Positions 45,847 through 55,669 of a DNA stretch of 64,000 nt are shown piece after piece (position 1 is the first letter of the stretch; the number at the start of each line of letters is the position of its first letter). Source of the stretch: an uncultured Clostridia bacterium (GTDB taxonomy: Bacteria > Bacillota > Clostridia > Oscillospirales > Acutalibacteraceae). The translations under genes and the position numbers were made by a program. The notes below the pieces were generated by a model. It was not told where the DNA came from, made no database searches, and saw only the letters and a list, made by a program, of their open reading frames with translations. The stretch spans positions 1 through 64,000 of the forward strand of contig CAMCHQ010000006.1 of assembly GCA_945874765.1 (NCBI GenBank). Reading direction: 5' to 3'.

Positions 45847-47662
45847 TATGAAAACAGTTTTTAAAATTTATAAGGAAATCCAAAGCCTTGAAAAAAAAGT
45901 TTTGCCGGCTGTAACCGTTCAGTCAATTGTTTCATCGCTTAAGCCATTTATAAACATACTGTTTACAGCTAAAATTATAAATCTATTGAGTGACGGCAAG
46001 GATTTCAAAAACATTATGCTCTACATAGCAATTGCTGTTGCAATAAACTTTATCCTGTTTTTCCTTGGCAGTTTTTTGGATGAATACAGCCAGAATTTAA
46101 GAAATCTTTTGTTGAATAAAGAAAACAAAAAGGTTGCATCCAAGTTGTTCGGAACAGAATATCAGAAGCTTGAAAACAGCGAATATAAAGAGCTTATTCA
46201 CAAGCACGAAGAGGCTGAAAAAAGCAGATGGTCTCGCTTTCCCTATTTTGTATGGACAACATACAGATTTTTAAATGGCTTATTTACCTTAATCATTTCA
46301 GTTATTATCATTTTCCCTCTTCTTAAGGTTGGATTTACAAGAACAGGAGATACCTTTTTTGAAAAGCCGATATTTCTGATTACTATAATCAGCGCAATCC
46401 TTGCAATGGCTGTTATTATTCTTCTTGTGGCAGTAAATATCAATAAATCATATTTAAAGGCAAACGAAAGCTATGCTGAACTAGACAGGATTTTTTATTC
46501 ATTACTTGACATTTTCGGAGATTACAGAACGGGCAAGGAAATTAGAATTTACAAGGAGCAGGATTTAATAGATAGCATTGCTACAAGCAAGATTTTAACA
46601 GACGGCGAAAAGACACTCCGTAAAATCTCCATGCACACAGCAAAGGCAAGCTCTTTTGTTGCGCTACTCGGTGCAGTAGTCGGATTTGGTGTTTATTTGT
46701 TTATTGGCATTAAAGGCTTACTTGGTCTTTTTAGTATAGGCTCGCTTGTACTTTACTGCGGTTCGTTTATGCAGATTATAAATGGCATTATGATGATGGC
46801 TAACACATTTGGAAAACTTCAGGAAATTATACCGCTTGCAAAATGCTATTTTGAAATTCTTGATATGAAAGATGATATGGAATATGGCGAAAAGGAGATT
46901 GACTTAACAGATAAGTTTGAAATAGAATTCAGGAATGTTTCTTTTAAATATCCGAATGCCGAAAATTATTCATTAAAGAACATTAATATCAAAATCAAAA
47001 ACGGCGAAAAACTTGCGGTAGTCGGCAGAAACGGTAGCGGTAAAACAACATTTATTAAACTGCTTTGCAGACTCTATGATGCAACTGAAGGTGAAATTCT
47101 GATTAATGATATAAACATTAAGGAATATTCAAAAAACGGTATCATGAAGCTTTATTCCGTTGTTTTTCAGGATTTCAAAATCTTTTCAACAACGCTTTCG
47201 CAGAACATTTCAGCAGGCGAAGCATATGATTATGATAAACTTTATAAAGTGCTTGATGAAGCTAATATCAAAGATAGAGTGCTGAAAATGGAGCATAAGG
47301 AAAACACTTATCTTTATAAGGATTTAGACAAGTCAGGCATTGAGATTTCAGGCGGCGAGGCACAAAAGCTTGCTCTTGCAAGAGCTTTATACAAGGATGC
47401 ACCGATTGTTATTCTTGACGAGCCTACGGCGGCACTTGATCCGATTGCCGAAAATGAAATATACAGCCGATTTAATTCCTTTATTGAAAGCAAAACAGCA
47501 ATTTATATTTCTCACCGATTATCAAGCTGTGCGTTCTGTAACAGTATTGCAGTATTTGACAAAGCTGAATTAGTTGAAACAGGAACACACCATCAGCTGA
47601 TTGAAAAAAACGGTAAATACAGCGAGTTATGGAACGCACAGGCGCAGTATTATTTAATTTGA
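45839..47662 (+). CDS. ABC transporter, permease/ATPase fusion (heterodimer partner)
   Basis: VVGRNGSGKTTFIKLLCR; EISGGEAQKLALARALYKDAPIVILDEPTAALD. Confidence 0.9.
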   Translation: MSNMKTVFKIYKEIQSLEKKVLPAVTVQSIVSSLKPFINILFTAKIINLLSDGKDFKNIMLYIAIAVAINFILFFLGSFLDEYSQNLRNLLLNKENKKVASKLFGTEYQKLENSEYKELIHKHEEAEKSRWSRFPYFVWTTYRFLNGLFTLIISVIIIFPLLKVGFTRTGDTFFEKPIFLITIISAILAMAVIILLVAVNINKSYLKANESYAELDRIFYSLLDIFGDYRTGKEIRIYKEQDLIDSIATSKILTDGEKTLRKISMHTAKASSFVALLGAVVGFGVYLFIGIKGLLGLFSIGSLVLYCGSFMQIINGIMMMANTFGKLQEIIPLAKCYFEILDMKDDMEYGEKEIDLTDKFEIEFRNVSFKYPNAENYSLKNINIKIKNGEKLAVVGRNGSGKTTFIKLLCRLYDATEGEILINDINIKEYSKNGIMKLYSVVFQDFKIFSTTLSQNISAGEAYDYDKLYKVLDEANIKDRVLKMEHKENTYLYKDLDKSGIEISGGEAQKLALARALYKDAPIVILDEPTAALDPIAENEIYSRFNSFIESKTAIYISHRLSSCAFCNSIAVFDKAELVETGTHHQLIEKNGKYSELWNAQAQYYLI

Positions 47663-47742
47663 TACTTTAATTTTGTATATTCAATAATAAAATTATTATT
47701 AGTAGTATTAGAAATTATACTATTTAATAAAATAATATTTCA

Positions 47743-48855
47743 ATGATAAATGTGAAGGTGATAATCATGAATATATTGGAAGATGATATAAATAAACTAA
47801 TTTTGAATATGAAAGAAAGACAAGATTCTGTACATTATTATTCATATATTAAGAATCCCAAAAACCTTATTTATTGTAATGATGAAAGCAATAAAATAAT
47901 TAATGATAAAAAAAGTATATTATTTAGGCAAAAAGCTAAGGAAAAAATAATTGAGGAAGAATTAGATTTGTTTGATTCATTTGGAATTGAAATTATTGGA
48001 ATCAAAGGTCCTTTTATAAAAGATGAATATTATGGGGAAATTCCAAGAGTTTATAATGATTTGGATTTATTAGTGAGAAGTGATGATGCAAAATATTTTT
48101 ATGAAAAATTAAAGAATTGTGGGTATAAAATAAAAAGCAAAACATTTTATGATAATCCAATAATAAATATGAAATTATTACCAAAATTATATATGGAAAA
48201 TACTCAAACTTTAATGCTGTACAATAAAGAAAAAGGTGTTTCTATAGATCTTCATTCAAATTTAAATATAACTAATGCACATTTTACAAAAACTACTACT
48301 AAATTTTCGACAGAAGAGTTTTTTGAAAATTCTAAACAATTTAAGAGTTTTAGTAATATAAAGCAATTAGACATTTATGACAATCTTTGCTATATAATTA
48401 GGCATTTATTAAAACATCATATATTCTATGGGAAAACACAAATTGGCTTGAAAACATTTATACAACATATAATGGATTTTGCTGTGATTGTGAATTCTGA
48501 AAACTTTTCTGAAAAACATTTTATTGAAAGAATAATTAAATACAATCTTTCAGCTGAATCTGTTTTTTGTATCAATCTTTATAATAGTATATTTTTAAAT
48601 TGCAGAATAATAGGAATTGAAGAATTTTATAAAATATACAAAAGTATAGAAAAATCTTGTAAATGGAGATCTATATTAGAAACTTCTTTAAATATGGATA
48701 TAACGGATTTGATGATTGGTAATTTTTGTTTTGATTTTCCCATTTTATATCACTGTGTTGAATTCTGTCAGAATATTAAAAACAAAAAATTAGGATGGTT
48801 TTTGCAAGCCTTGATAGTTAATCCATTTGCATTAAAATACATATCAAGTAAATAG
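47743..48855 (+). CDS. Nucleotidyltransferase-like protein (NTP_transf_5 type)
   Basis: GIEIIGIKGPFIKDEYYGEIPRVYNDLDLLVRSDDAKYFYEKLKNCGYKI. Confidence 0.75.
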   Translation: MINVKVIIMNILEDDINKLILNMKERQDSVHYYSYIKNPKNLIYCNDESNKIINDKKSILFRQKAKEKIIEEELDLFDSFGIEIIGIKGPFIKDEYYGEIPRVYNDLDLLVRSDDAKYFYEKLKNCGYKIKSKTFYDNPIINMKLLPKLYMENTQTLMLYNKEKGVSIDLHSNLNITNAHFTKTTTKFSTEEFFENSKQFKSFSNIKQLDIYDNLCYIIRHLLKHHIFYGKTQIGLKTFIQHIMDFAVIVNSENFSEKHFIERIIKYNLSAESVFCINLYNSIFLNCRIIGIEEFYKIYKSIEKSCKWRSILETSLNMDITDLMIGNFCFDFPILYHCVEFCQNIKNKKLGWFLQALIVNPFALKYISSK

Positions 48856-48972
48856 TATTAAGGTTTATTATTTGTAGATTTAGTAGTAAAATCAGTATTT
48901 ATTAGAATTTTTTATTTGAATGAGTAAATTGGAAATAGTCAAAAATAATAAAACAAAATTGAGGAATTAAAT

Positions 48973-49860
48973 ATGAATAAAACAATTAACAACATTTATG
49001 TTGTAGCTGAAATAGGATGCAATCATATGGGAGATATGAATATAGCTAAAAAAATGATAGAAATAGCAGCTCTATATTGTAATGTAAATGCAGTTAAATT
49101 TCAAAAACGATGCATTAAAGAGTTGTTAAATGACCAACAATATAATGCTCCACACCCTAATCCAAAAAATGCGTTTGGCAAAACATATGGAAAACATAGG
49201 GAAGCACTAGAATTTAACATAGCACAGCACAAAGAACTTTTTGATTATTGTAAAGAAAATAATATTACATATACCGCTTCGGTTTGGGATTTTACATCGG
49301 CTATGGAAATAGCTTCATTGCAACCGAAATACATAAAGATACCATCGGCATCAAACACAAATTATCACATGCTAAAATGGTTATGTGAAAATTATTTTGG
49401 TGAAATACATTTATCGTTGGGAATGACTTCTCTTGAAGAGGAAGAAAATATTATTAAATTATTCATTGATTCTCATAGAAACAAAGATTTAGTGCTTTAT
49501 GCTTGCACTTCTGGTTACCCTGTTCCATATAATGAAACGTGTATAATGGAAATTATTAGGCTTAAAGAAAAATATGGTGATATTATTAAAAAAATTGGTT
49601 ACTCAGGACATCATATTGGTATATCTATTGATAACGCAATAGCAGCACTTGGCGCAGAAGTGATAGAACGTCATTTTACACTTAATAAAGATTGGAAAGG
49701 TACTGATCATAAAGCATCACTACTACCAAATGAGATGAAGGAATTAGTGAATGAACTAAAATTAATTCCTGAAATTATGTGTTACAAACAAGAAGAAATT
49801 TTGCCTATTGAAAAAATACAAAGAACAAAGTTAAAAACTTACAAGGAAATATATGTATGA
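48973..49860 (+). CDS. neuB: NeuB-family sialic/nonulosonic acid (or KDN-phosphate) synthase without visible SAF domain
   Basis: VVAEIGCNHMGDMNIAKKMIEIA...AVKFQKR; KIPSASNTNYHML; LHLSLGMT-like; YACTSGYP; GYSGHHIGISIDNAIAALGAEVIERHFTL. Confidence 0.9.
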   Translation: MNKTINNIYVVAEIGCNHMGDMNIAKKMIEIAALYCNVNAVKFQKRCIKELLNDQQYNAPHPNPKNAFGKTYGKHREALEFNIAQHKELFDYCKENNITYTASVWDFTSAMEIASLQPKYIKIPSASNTNYHMLKWLCENYFGEIHLSLGMTSLEEEENIIKLFIDSHRNKDLVLYACTSGYPVPYNETCIMEIIRLKEKYGDIIKKIGYSGHHIGISIDNAIAALGAEVIERHFTLNKDWKGTDHKASLLPNEMKELVNELKLIPEIMCYKQEEILPIEKIQRTKLKTYKEIYV

Positions 49861-51020
49861 ATGTAGCTTTAATACCAGTGCGTGGAGGTAGCAAGTCTAT
49901 ACCTTATAAAAATATTAAGTATATAAATGGAAAACCATTAATATTTTGGACTTTAAAAGCAGCTAGTGAATGTAAATATATTGATGCTATTTATGTAGCT
50001 ACAGAAGATTCTAAAATCAAAAAAACAGTGGAAGAATTTCATTTTAAAAAAGCAAAGGTTATAACAAGAAGTCATGAAAGTGCATCTGATACAGCATCAA
50101 CAGAAATTGTTATGTTGGAATTTGCAGAACAATATGATTTTGATAATATTGTATTAATACAAGCAACCTCACCATTATTAACTGCTCTTGATTTAAATCA
50201 AGGCTTTGAAAAAATGTGTAATCAAAATATTGATAGTGTGTTATCTGTTGTTGAACAAAAAAGATTCATTTGGAAAAATATAAAAGATGGAAGTGTTAAA
50301 CCTCAAAATTATGATGTATATTATCGTCCAAGGAGACAAGATTTTGAAGGCGTTCTTGTTGAAAATGGAGCATTTTACATTACAAAAAAAGATTTTCTTA
50401 TAAAATATAAAAGTCGTATATCTGGAAATATTGGTGCAGTAAGAATGCCAGAAAATACATATTTTGAGATTGATGAACCAGAAGATTTTACGATTATAGA
50501 AACACTTATGAAAATTCGGGACAGTAAAAAGGTACGCAGTACAAATATCCAAAAAATAAAATTGTTTCTAACGGATTGTGATGGCTGTTTAACTGATGGA
50601 GGAATGTATATATCGGACAATGGTTGTGAAATTAAGAAATTTAATGCACAAGACGGAAAAGGATTACAATTATTAAGGGAAAGTGATGTTAAGACAGGTA
50701 TTATTACAGGTGAAACATCTAATTTAATTAATGAAAGAGCTAAAAAACTGAAGATTGACTATTTGAAAATGGGGATTGTTGATAAGAAATCAATAGTATG
50801 TGATTTGTGTGAAGAAATGAAAATCACTCCGAATCAGGTAGCATATGTCGGTGATGATATTAATGATTTAGAAGTTATTAATATGGTTGGAGTTGGTTGT
50901 TGTGTTAACAATGCAATGGAATGTGTAAAGAACATAGCTGATTATATTTCACCATATTCTGGTGGAAGTGGTGCCGTTAGAGATTGTATTGAACACTTAT
51001 ATAGAAATAATTTAATATAA
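49857..51020 (+). CDS. neuA: Bifunctional CMP-nonulosonate cytidylyltransferase + KdsC-like HAD phosphatase
   Basis: IPVRGGSKSIPYKNIKYINGKPLI (cytidylyltransferase); LFLTDCDGCLTDGGMYISDNG...KKFNAQDGKGLQLL...VAYVGDDINDLEVINMVGVGCCVNNA (HAD). Confidence 0.9.
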   Translation: MNVALIPVRGGSKSIPYKNIKYINGKPLIFWTLKAASECKYIDAIYVATEDSKIKKTVEEFHFKKAKVITRSHESASDTASTEIVMLEFAEQYDFDNIVLIQATSPLLTALDLNQGFEKMCNQNIDSVLSVVEQKRFIWKNIKDGSVKPQNYDVYYRPRRQDFEGVLVENGAFYITKKDFLIKYKSRISGNIGAVRMPENTYFEIDEPEDFTIIETLMKIRDSKKVRSTNIQKIKLFLTDCDGCLTDGGMYISDNGCEIKKFNAQDGKGLQLLRESDVKTGIITGETSNLINERAKKLKIDYLKMGIVDKKSIVCDLCEEMKITPNQVAYVGDDINDLEVINMVGVGCCVNNAMECVKNIADYISPYSGGSGAVRDCIEHLYRNNLI

Positions 51021-51039
51021 TACTTTTAGAGGGAATGAT

Positions 51040-52020
51040 ATGAAGGTTTATCAAAAAGATGAAGGTTTTTATAGATATATAGATGTATTTCTTTTACAAG
51101 AAATGAAAGAAAATGGATTTAATAGATTTGATATAATTGTGCGTTTGTTAGCCATAGAGAATTATTACGAAAAAAATGTTTATGGATTTAATCTCTATGA
51201 TTTAATGCAAAAAGAACGATTTAAACAAAAACCATATATATGCGAGGCACAAGAGAAAAATAGTTGTAAAAAATTTCAAAGGTTGATTAGAAGTGTAGAG
51301 AGCAAGGGATATATGAACAATGAAAATCCGTTGATTTTAAATGATTGTAATCATTTAATTAATGGATCACATAGATTAGCATTGTGTTTTTTTCATAATA
51401 TTGATTTAGTGAAATGTGCATATTCACATAAAGATGATGTATATCATGATCATATTAAATATGATTTAAGCTGGTTTGAAAAATGTTTTAATAAAGAAGA
51501 ATGTTTGATTATTAAACAGAGGATGTTAGAACTTATTAGAGAAAGAGGATTTCTGACATATTCAATAATATGGCCCTGTGCATATTCACTGATAGATAAA
51601 ATTGAAAATATACTTTTACAATTTTTTGATATAGTTTCATATTATGATTTAAACTTTGATAATGAACGAAACCTAAAAAAATTTGTAAAATTAGTATATT
51701 CTAATGATCCTTATAGAGCTGAAAGAGTTAATGATAAATTAGTTAATTTTAATTACAATGAAGAAAATAAGTGTATAAGAATGTATCAATTGAAATATTA
51801 TACACAAGATGAGCTGATAAAAAATGTAATATATGAAGGAAAAGATATGCGGTTTAATACAATTGAGTATTTACAGAATACAAAACATACAATTAGAAGT
51901 GCAATAAAAGAAATAATGAAAGAATATGTTTTTGATAATGCATTTCATTGTGGGCAAACAATTAGTGAAAATATTTTTCTTCAACAAATATATGAACAAT
52001 ATCAGAATGAAATGGTATAA
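51040..52020 (+). CDS. Uncharacterised protein with ParB/sulfiredoxin-like GSHR motif
   Basis: NPLILNDCNHLINGSHRLALCFFHNIDLVKC. Confidence 0.55.
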   Translation: MKVYQKDEGFYRYIDVFLLQEMKENGFNRFDIIVRLLAIENYYEKNVYGFNLYDLMQKERFKQKPYICEAQEKNSCKKFQRLIRSVESKGYMNNENPLILNDCNHLINGSHRLALCFFHNIDLVKCAYSHKDDVYHDHIKYDLSWFEKCFNKEECLIIKQRMLELIRERGFLTYSIIWPCAYSLIDKIENILLQFFDIVSYYDLNFDNERNLKKFVKLVYSNDPYRAERVNDKLVNFNYNEENKCIRMYQLKYYTQDELIKNVIYEGKDMRFNTIEYLQNTKHTIRSAIKEIMKEYVFDNAFHCGQTISENIFLQQIYEQYQNEMV

Positions 52021-52025
52021 TAGCT

Positions 52026-54125
52026 ATGAAAAATAAAGTATATGCAAATGCCTTATTAACTTGTGGACCTAGATTATGTGAAATCGAAGATTTTTTAGAA
52101 TGTTGTGAAAAGAAAATCTACAATTTTAGGATTCATCTTGGAAAAACAGATCGTGATAATATAAAGATTATAAAAAATCTAATTAGTGTACAAAATATAG
52201 TCAATTATAAATTGGGTATTTATATTGATTTACCGACAACTAGACCGCGGTTAGGAAAAAACTTAACAAATATTAATAAGGCAATTGTTTCAAAAGGGGA
52301 TTGCTTTAATATTATTTTTCAAAATAATTCCATGTGGAAATATAATATGAATACATTAGATAACAATATATATTTTTTTAACTTTGATAAGTATAAGCAT
52401 AAACTAAAAAATGGAAATCGTATTATGTTAAAAGACGGAAGTTATTCTGGAGTTATAACGAAAGTTAATGATTATGGAGCAGAAGTTAAGTGTACTAGTG
52501 ATGTCACATTATATGATTCAGAATCAATAGTATTTCCCGATTTTCAAATAGAATATGAGGTTTTTGATTCTAATACTAAGCATATATTGCAAGAGATAAA
52601 GAAAAATGATATTCAGATTGATAAATTTATTATTTCCTTTTGTCATAGTAGACAAATGGTGATTGATGTTCGAAAATATTTAAATAACTTGTTAGGATAT
52701 GATGTTTTTATAATGGCGAAAATAGAAGATCTATATGGAGTGAAAAACATCAATGAAATTGCTTTAGAAGCAGATTCGGTTATGATTGGGAGAGGTGATT
52801 TAGGACCATCAATTGGATTTGATAATTTACCCAAAACACAAGAAAGTCTTGTATTAAAGGTCAAAGAAATTGGAAAACCAATATATATTGCTACACAATT
52901 TTTGGAAGAGCTTGCTCAAAATAACCATATTTGCCCTTCTGAACTTAATGATATATTTTTGGCAATTATTCAAAAAGCTGATGGGATTATGTTATCTGGT
53001 GAAGCTGGAGCAAGTCCTAATTCAAAAAAATGTATAGATACTTTATATAGAATGATAAATTATTATAGATTTCCGGAGGAAAACAGTATGAAAAATTCAA
53101 ATACACACACACAGATTTTAGCAACTATGGGACCTACACTACAAAGTGTTGAAGATGTTTCCAGAATGATAGAGCTTGGTGTCAATCAATTTAGAATTCA
53201 TATGGGACTTAGGACTCGTGACTTTTGTGGTTACTATTGTAATGCATTAAAGGCTTCAAAACAATTAGGAAAGATAATAAATGTTTTATTGGATTTGCCG
53301 TCAACACGTCCAAGAGTTTTCAACATGGATGAATATACTTATTCTGAAGGTGAATTTGCGTATGTTTTTGATTGTGCATCAGCTATAAATGAAGACGATG
53401 GTTATACAAATATACCATTACCTAATCTTACTGATATAATTCAGTATATTAAAATAGGTGAACATATAATGTTCCGTGATGGACATGTAGTATTTGAAGT
53501 TAAAGAAAAATTTGACACGAGAATTCTTGTACAATGTCAAAAATCAGATTTATGTATTAAAACGGGCGCATCAAGTTGTTTCCCAGAAAGTGAAGTTCTT
53601 TTTCAGCCTATAGATAAAATTGATGTTTCATATTTGGAAAGGATGAAATCTGAAGGTATGTGTCCACAAAGAGTTGCTATTTCTTTTGCCGCTACAGTAG
53701 AACAGATAAAAATCGTAAGAAAGATTTTAAAAGAAATATGGCCTAATGATAACATAGAGGTAATATGCAAAATTGAAAGTAAATTAGGATTGAAAAATAT
53801 AAACGAATTGATTGAATTTTCTGATGGGATTATGATTGCTCGAGGCGATTTATTGTTATGTATTAATCCGTATGAAATGCCCAAAATACAACTTGAACTT
53901 GCAAAAAAATGTACAGAAGCAAAGAAAACACTAATAATCGCAACAGAGTTTTTTGAACGTTTTGCAGAGACTGGTATCGTTAATAGAGCCGAATTATCAG
54001 ATGTTGCGTTAGCGGTAAGACAAGGGGCAAATTCTATTATGTTGGCGAGAGAAACTGGTAATAGCAAATATAGTCTTGATTGTGTAAAAATAATTAATTC
54101 AATTATAAATAACGAAAATAAATGA
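52026..54125 (+). CDS. Tandem double pyruvate-kinase-like protein
   Basis: Two halves each with KIExxxGxxNINE...(I/A)RGDL; half 2 also NRAELSDVALAVRQGANSIMLARETG; both halves carry LP(T/S)TRPR where PK has KGPEIR. Confidence 0.85.
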   Translation: MKNKVYANALLTCGPRLCEIEDFLECCEKKIYNFRIHLGKTDRDNIKIIKNLISVQNIVNYKLGIYIDLPTTRPRLGKNLTNINKAIVSKGDCFNIIFQNNSMWKYNMNTLDNNIYFFNFDKYKHKLKNGNRIMLKDGSYSGVITKVNDYGAEVKCTSDVTLYDSESIVFPDFQIEYEVFDSNTKHILQEIKKNDIQIDKFIISFCHSRQMVIDVRKYLNNLLGYDVFIMAKIEDLYGVKNINEIALEADSVMIGRGDLGPSIGFDNLPKTQESLVLKVKEIGKPIYIATQFLEELAQNNHICPSELNDIFLAIIQKADGIMLSGEAGASPNSKKCIDTLYRMINYYRFPEENSMKNSNTHTQILATMGPTLQSVEDVSRMIELGVNQFRIHMGLRTRDFCGYYCNALKASKQLGKIINVLLDLPSTRPRVFNMDEYTYSEGEFAYVFDCASAINEDDGYTNIPLPNLTDIIQYIKIGEHIMFRDGHVVFEVKEKFDTRILVQCQKSDLCIKTGASSCFPESEVLFQPIDKIDVSYLERMKSEGMCPQRVAISFAATVEQIKIVRKILKEIWPNDNIEVICKIESKLGLKNINELIEFSDGIMIARGDLLLCINPYEMPKIQLELAKKCTEAKKTLIIATEFFERFAETGIVNRAELSDVALAVRQGANSIMLARETGNSKYSLDCVKIINSIINNENK

Positions 54126-54133
54126 GGTAATTT

Positions 54134-55669
54134 ATGTTTAATAATGAATTTAATGTTTTATTGGTGGCTCCCAATTTTATTGAAAAATGGAATAAATTGG
54201 AATTATCATGTAAGGAAAACCTATCAATTAATGCATTATCTGCATATTTAATTGGTAAAGGATATAATGTAACTACGATTAATGCTCAATTCGAGAATTG
54301 GGATAATGAGAGAGTGCTTGAAGAAGTAAAAGACAAAAATTTTCATTTTATAGGTGTTTCATGTTCTCCGCAAAAATTGTATTTAGCTAGTAAAGATTTT
54401 ATAAAGAAAGCTCGAAAGCAGTATCCGAATACTTGTATCACAATAGGTGGAGTTTTTCCAAGTTTGAGTTATAAAGATATATTGAATGATTTACCTGAAG
54501 TTGATTATGTATCAACAGGAGAAGGTGAATTTGCATTAGAGCAAATATGCCTTCATATACAACATGAAATTAAAGATTTGAGTCAAATCTCTGGATTGGC
54601 ATATAGGGAAAATGGAGTAATTAAAATAAATAAAGCAAACAGAATTGCAGACTTGGATGTATTGCCATTTCCAATAAGAGATAAAAGAACTTTTGAAAAT
54701 GTTAAGGGTATTTTTGCTAATGTAATCGCAGGACGAGGTTGTTATGGAAATTGTAGTTTTTGTTCTATTCATAGTGCATATGAGTATCGGCAAAGAATAT
54801 GTAGATCCCCGAAAAATGTTGTTGATGAAATAGAAATTCTAGTTAATAAATATGGTGTACAATTTATACAATTTCACGATGATATTTTTTATGATTATTC
54901 ACCAAGGAGTCAAAAATGGTTAAATGAGTTTATAAAAGAAATAGAGAATAGAAAATTAAAATTCAATTTTAGAATTTATTTGAGACCAAATGATGTTCGT
55001 GAAAAGGAATTAATAAAATTAAAAGAAATAGGATTAGATACAGTGTTTATAGGAATAGAGTCAGGAGTACAAAGAATACTTAATGAAATGCGAAAAGGAA
55101 TTACTGTTTTGCAGGCAGAAGAAGCAATTAAAACGTTAAGAAAAGTTAATATTAATGTACATATGGGCTTTATAACAATAGTTCCAACTATGACTTTTGA
55201 AGAGCTAAAAGAAAACTATGATTTTCTATATCGAGTAGGTTCAGATAATGATGCCAATTTTCATAATAGATTAAATATTTATAATGGCTGTTATTATGAA
55301 AAAATCCTGTCAGATCAAGGCTTATTAATTGAAAAAGAAAATTTTTGGGATATTCATACATATAAATTTTCTGATATTAGAGTTAAATTGTATCATGATT
55401 ATCTACAAATTGTTAAGGGATACTCGAAATCTTTTAAACATAAAGCTAATAGTATTGTTTCAATGTATGGTCAAAAATATACTTCATTAGTAAATGAAAT
55501 TTTATCATTTACATGGACACAGGTTACAAGAGTTTTACTAAAATTTGTTGAAACATTAAATATTGAGGATAAAGTTGATGAATCAAAAATTGTTTTTGTT
55601 AAAAATATATTTATTGAAAATGAAAAAAATTTATTAGAATTGGAGAAAAAATGTGAATGTCAAAAATGA
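54134..55669 (+). CDS. B12-binding-domain radical SAM protein
   Basis: GRGCYGNCSFCSIHSAY CxxxCxxC; N-terminal cobalamin-binding-like domain (INALSAYLIGKGYNVTTINAQ...IGVSC...ITIGGVFPS). Confidence 0.9.
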   Translation: MFNNEFNVLLVAPNFIEKWNKLELSCKENLSINALSAYLIGKGYNVTTINAQFENWDNERVLEEVKDKNFHFIGVSCSPQKLYLASKDFIKKARKQYPNTCITIGGVFPSLSYKDILNDLPEVDYVSTGEGEFALEQICLHIQHEIKDLSQISGLAYRENGVIKINKANRIADLDVLPFPIRDKRTFENVKGIFANVIAGRGCYGNCSFCSIHSAYEYRQRICRSPKNVVDEIEILVNKYGVQFIQFHDDIFYDYSPRSQKWLNEFIKEIENRKLKFNFRIYLRPNDVREKELIKLKEIGLDTVFIGIESGVQRILNEMRKGITVLQAEEAIKTLRKVNINVHMGFITIVPTMTFEELKENYDFLYRVGSDNDANFHNRLNIYNGCYYEKILSDQGLLIEKENFWDIHTYKFSDIRVKLYHDYLQIVKGYSKSFKHKANSIVSMYGQKYTSLVNEILSFTWTQVTRVLLKFVETLNIEDKVDESKIVFVKNIFIENEKNLLELEKKCECQK

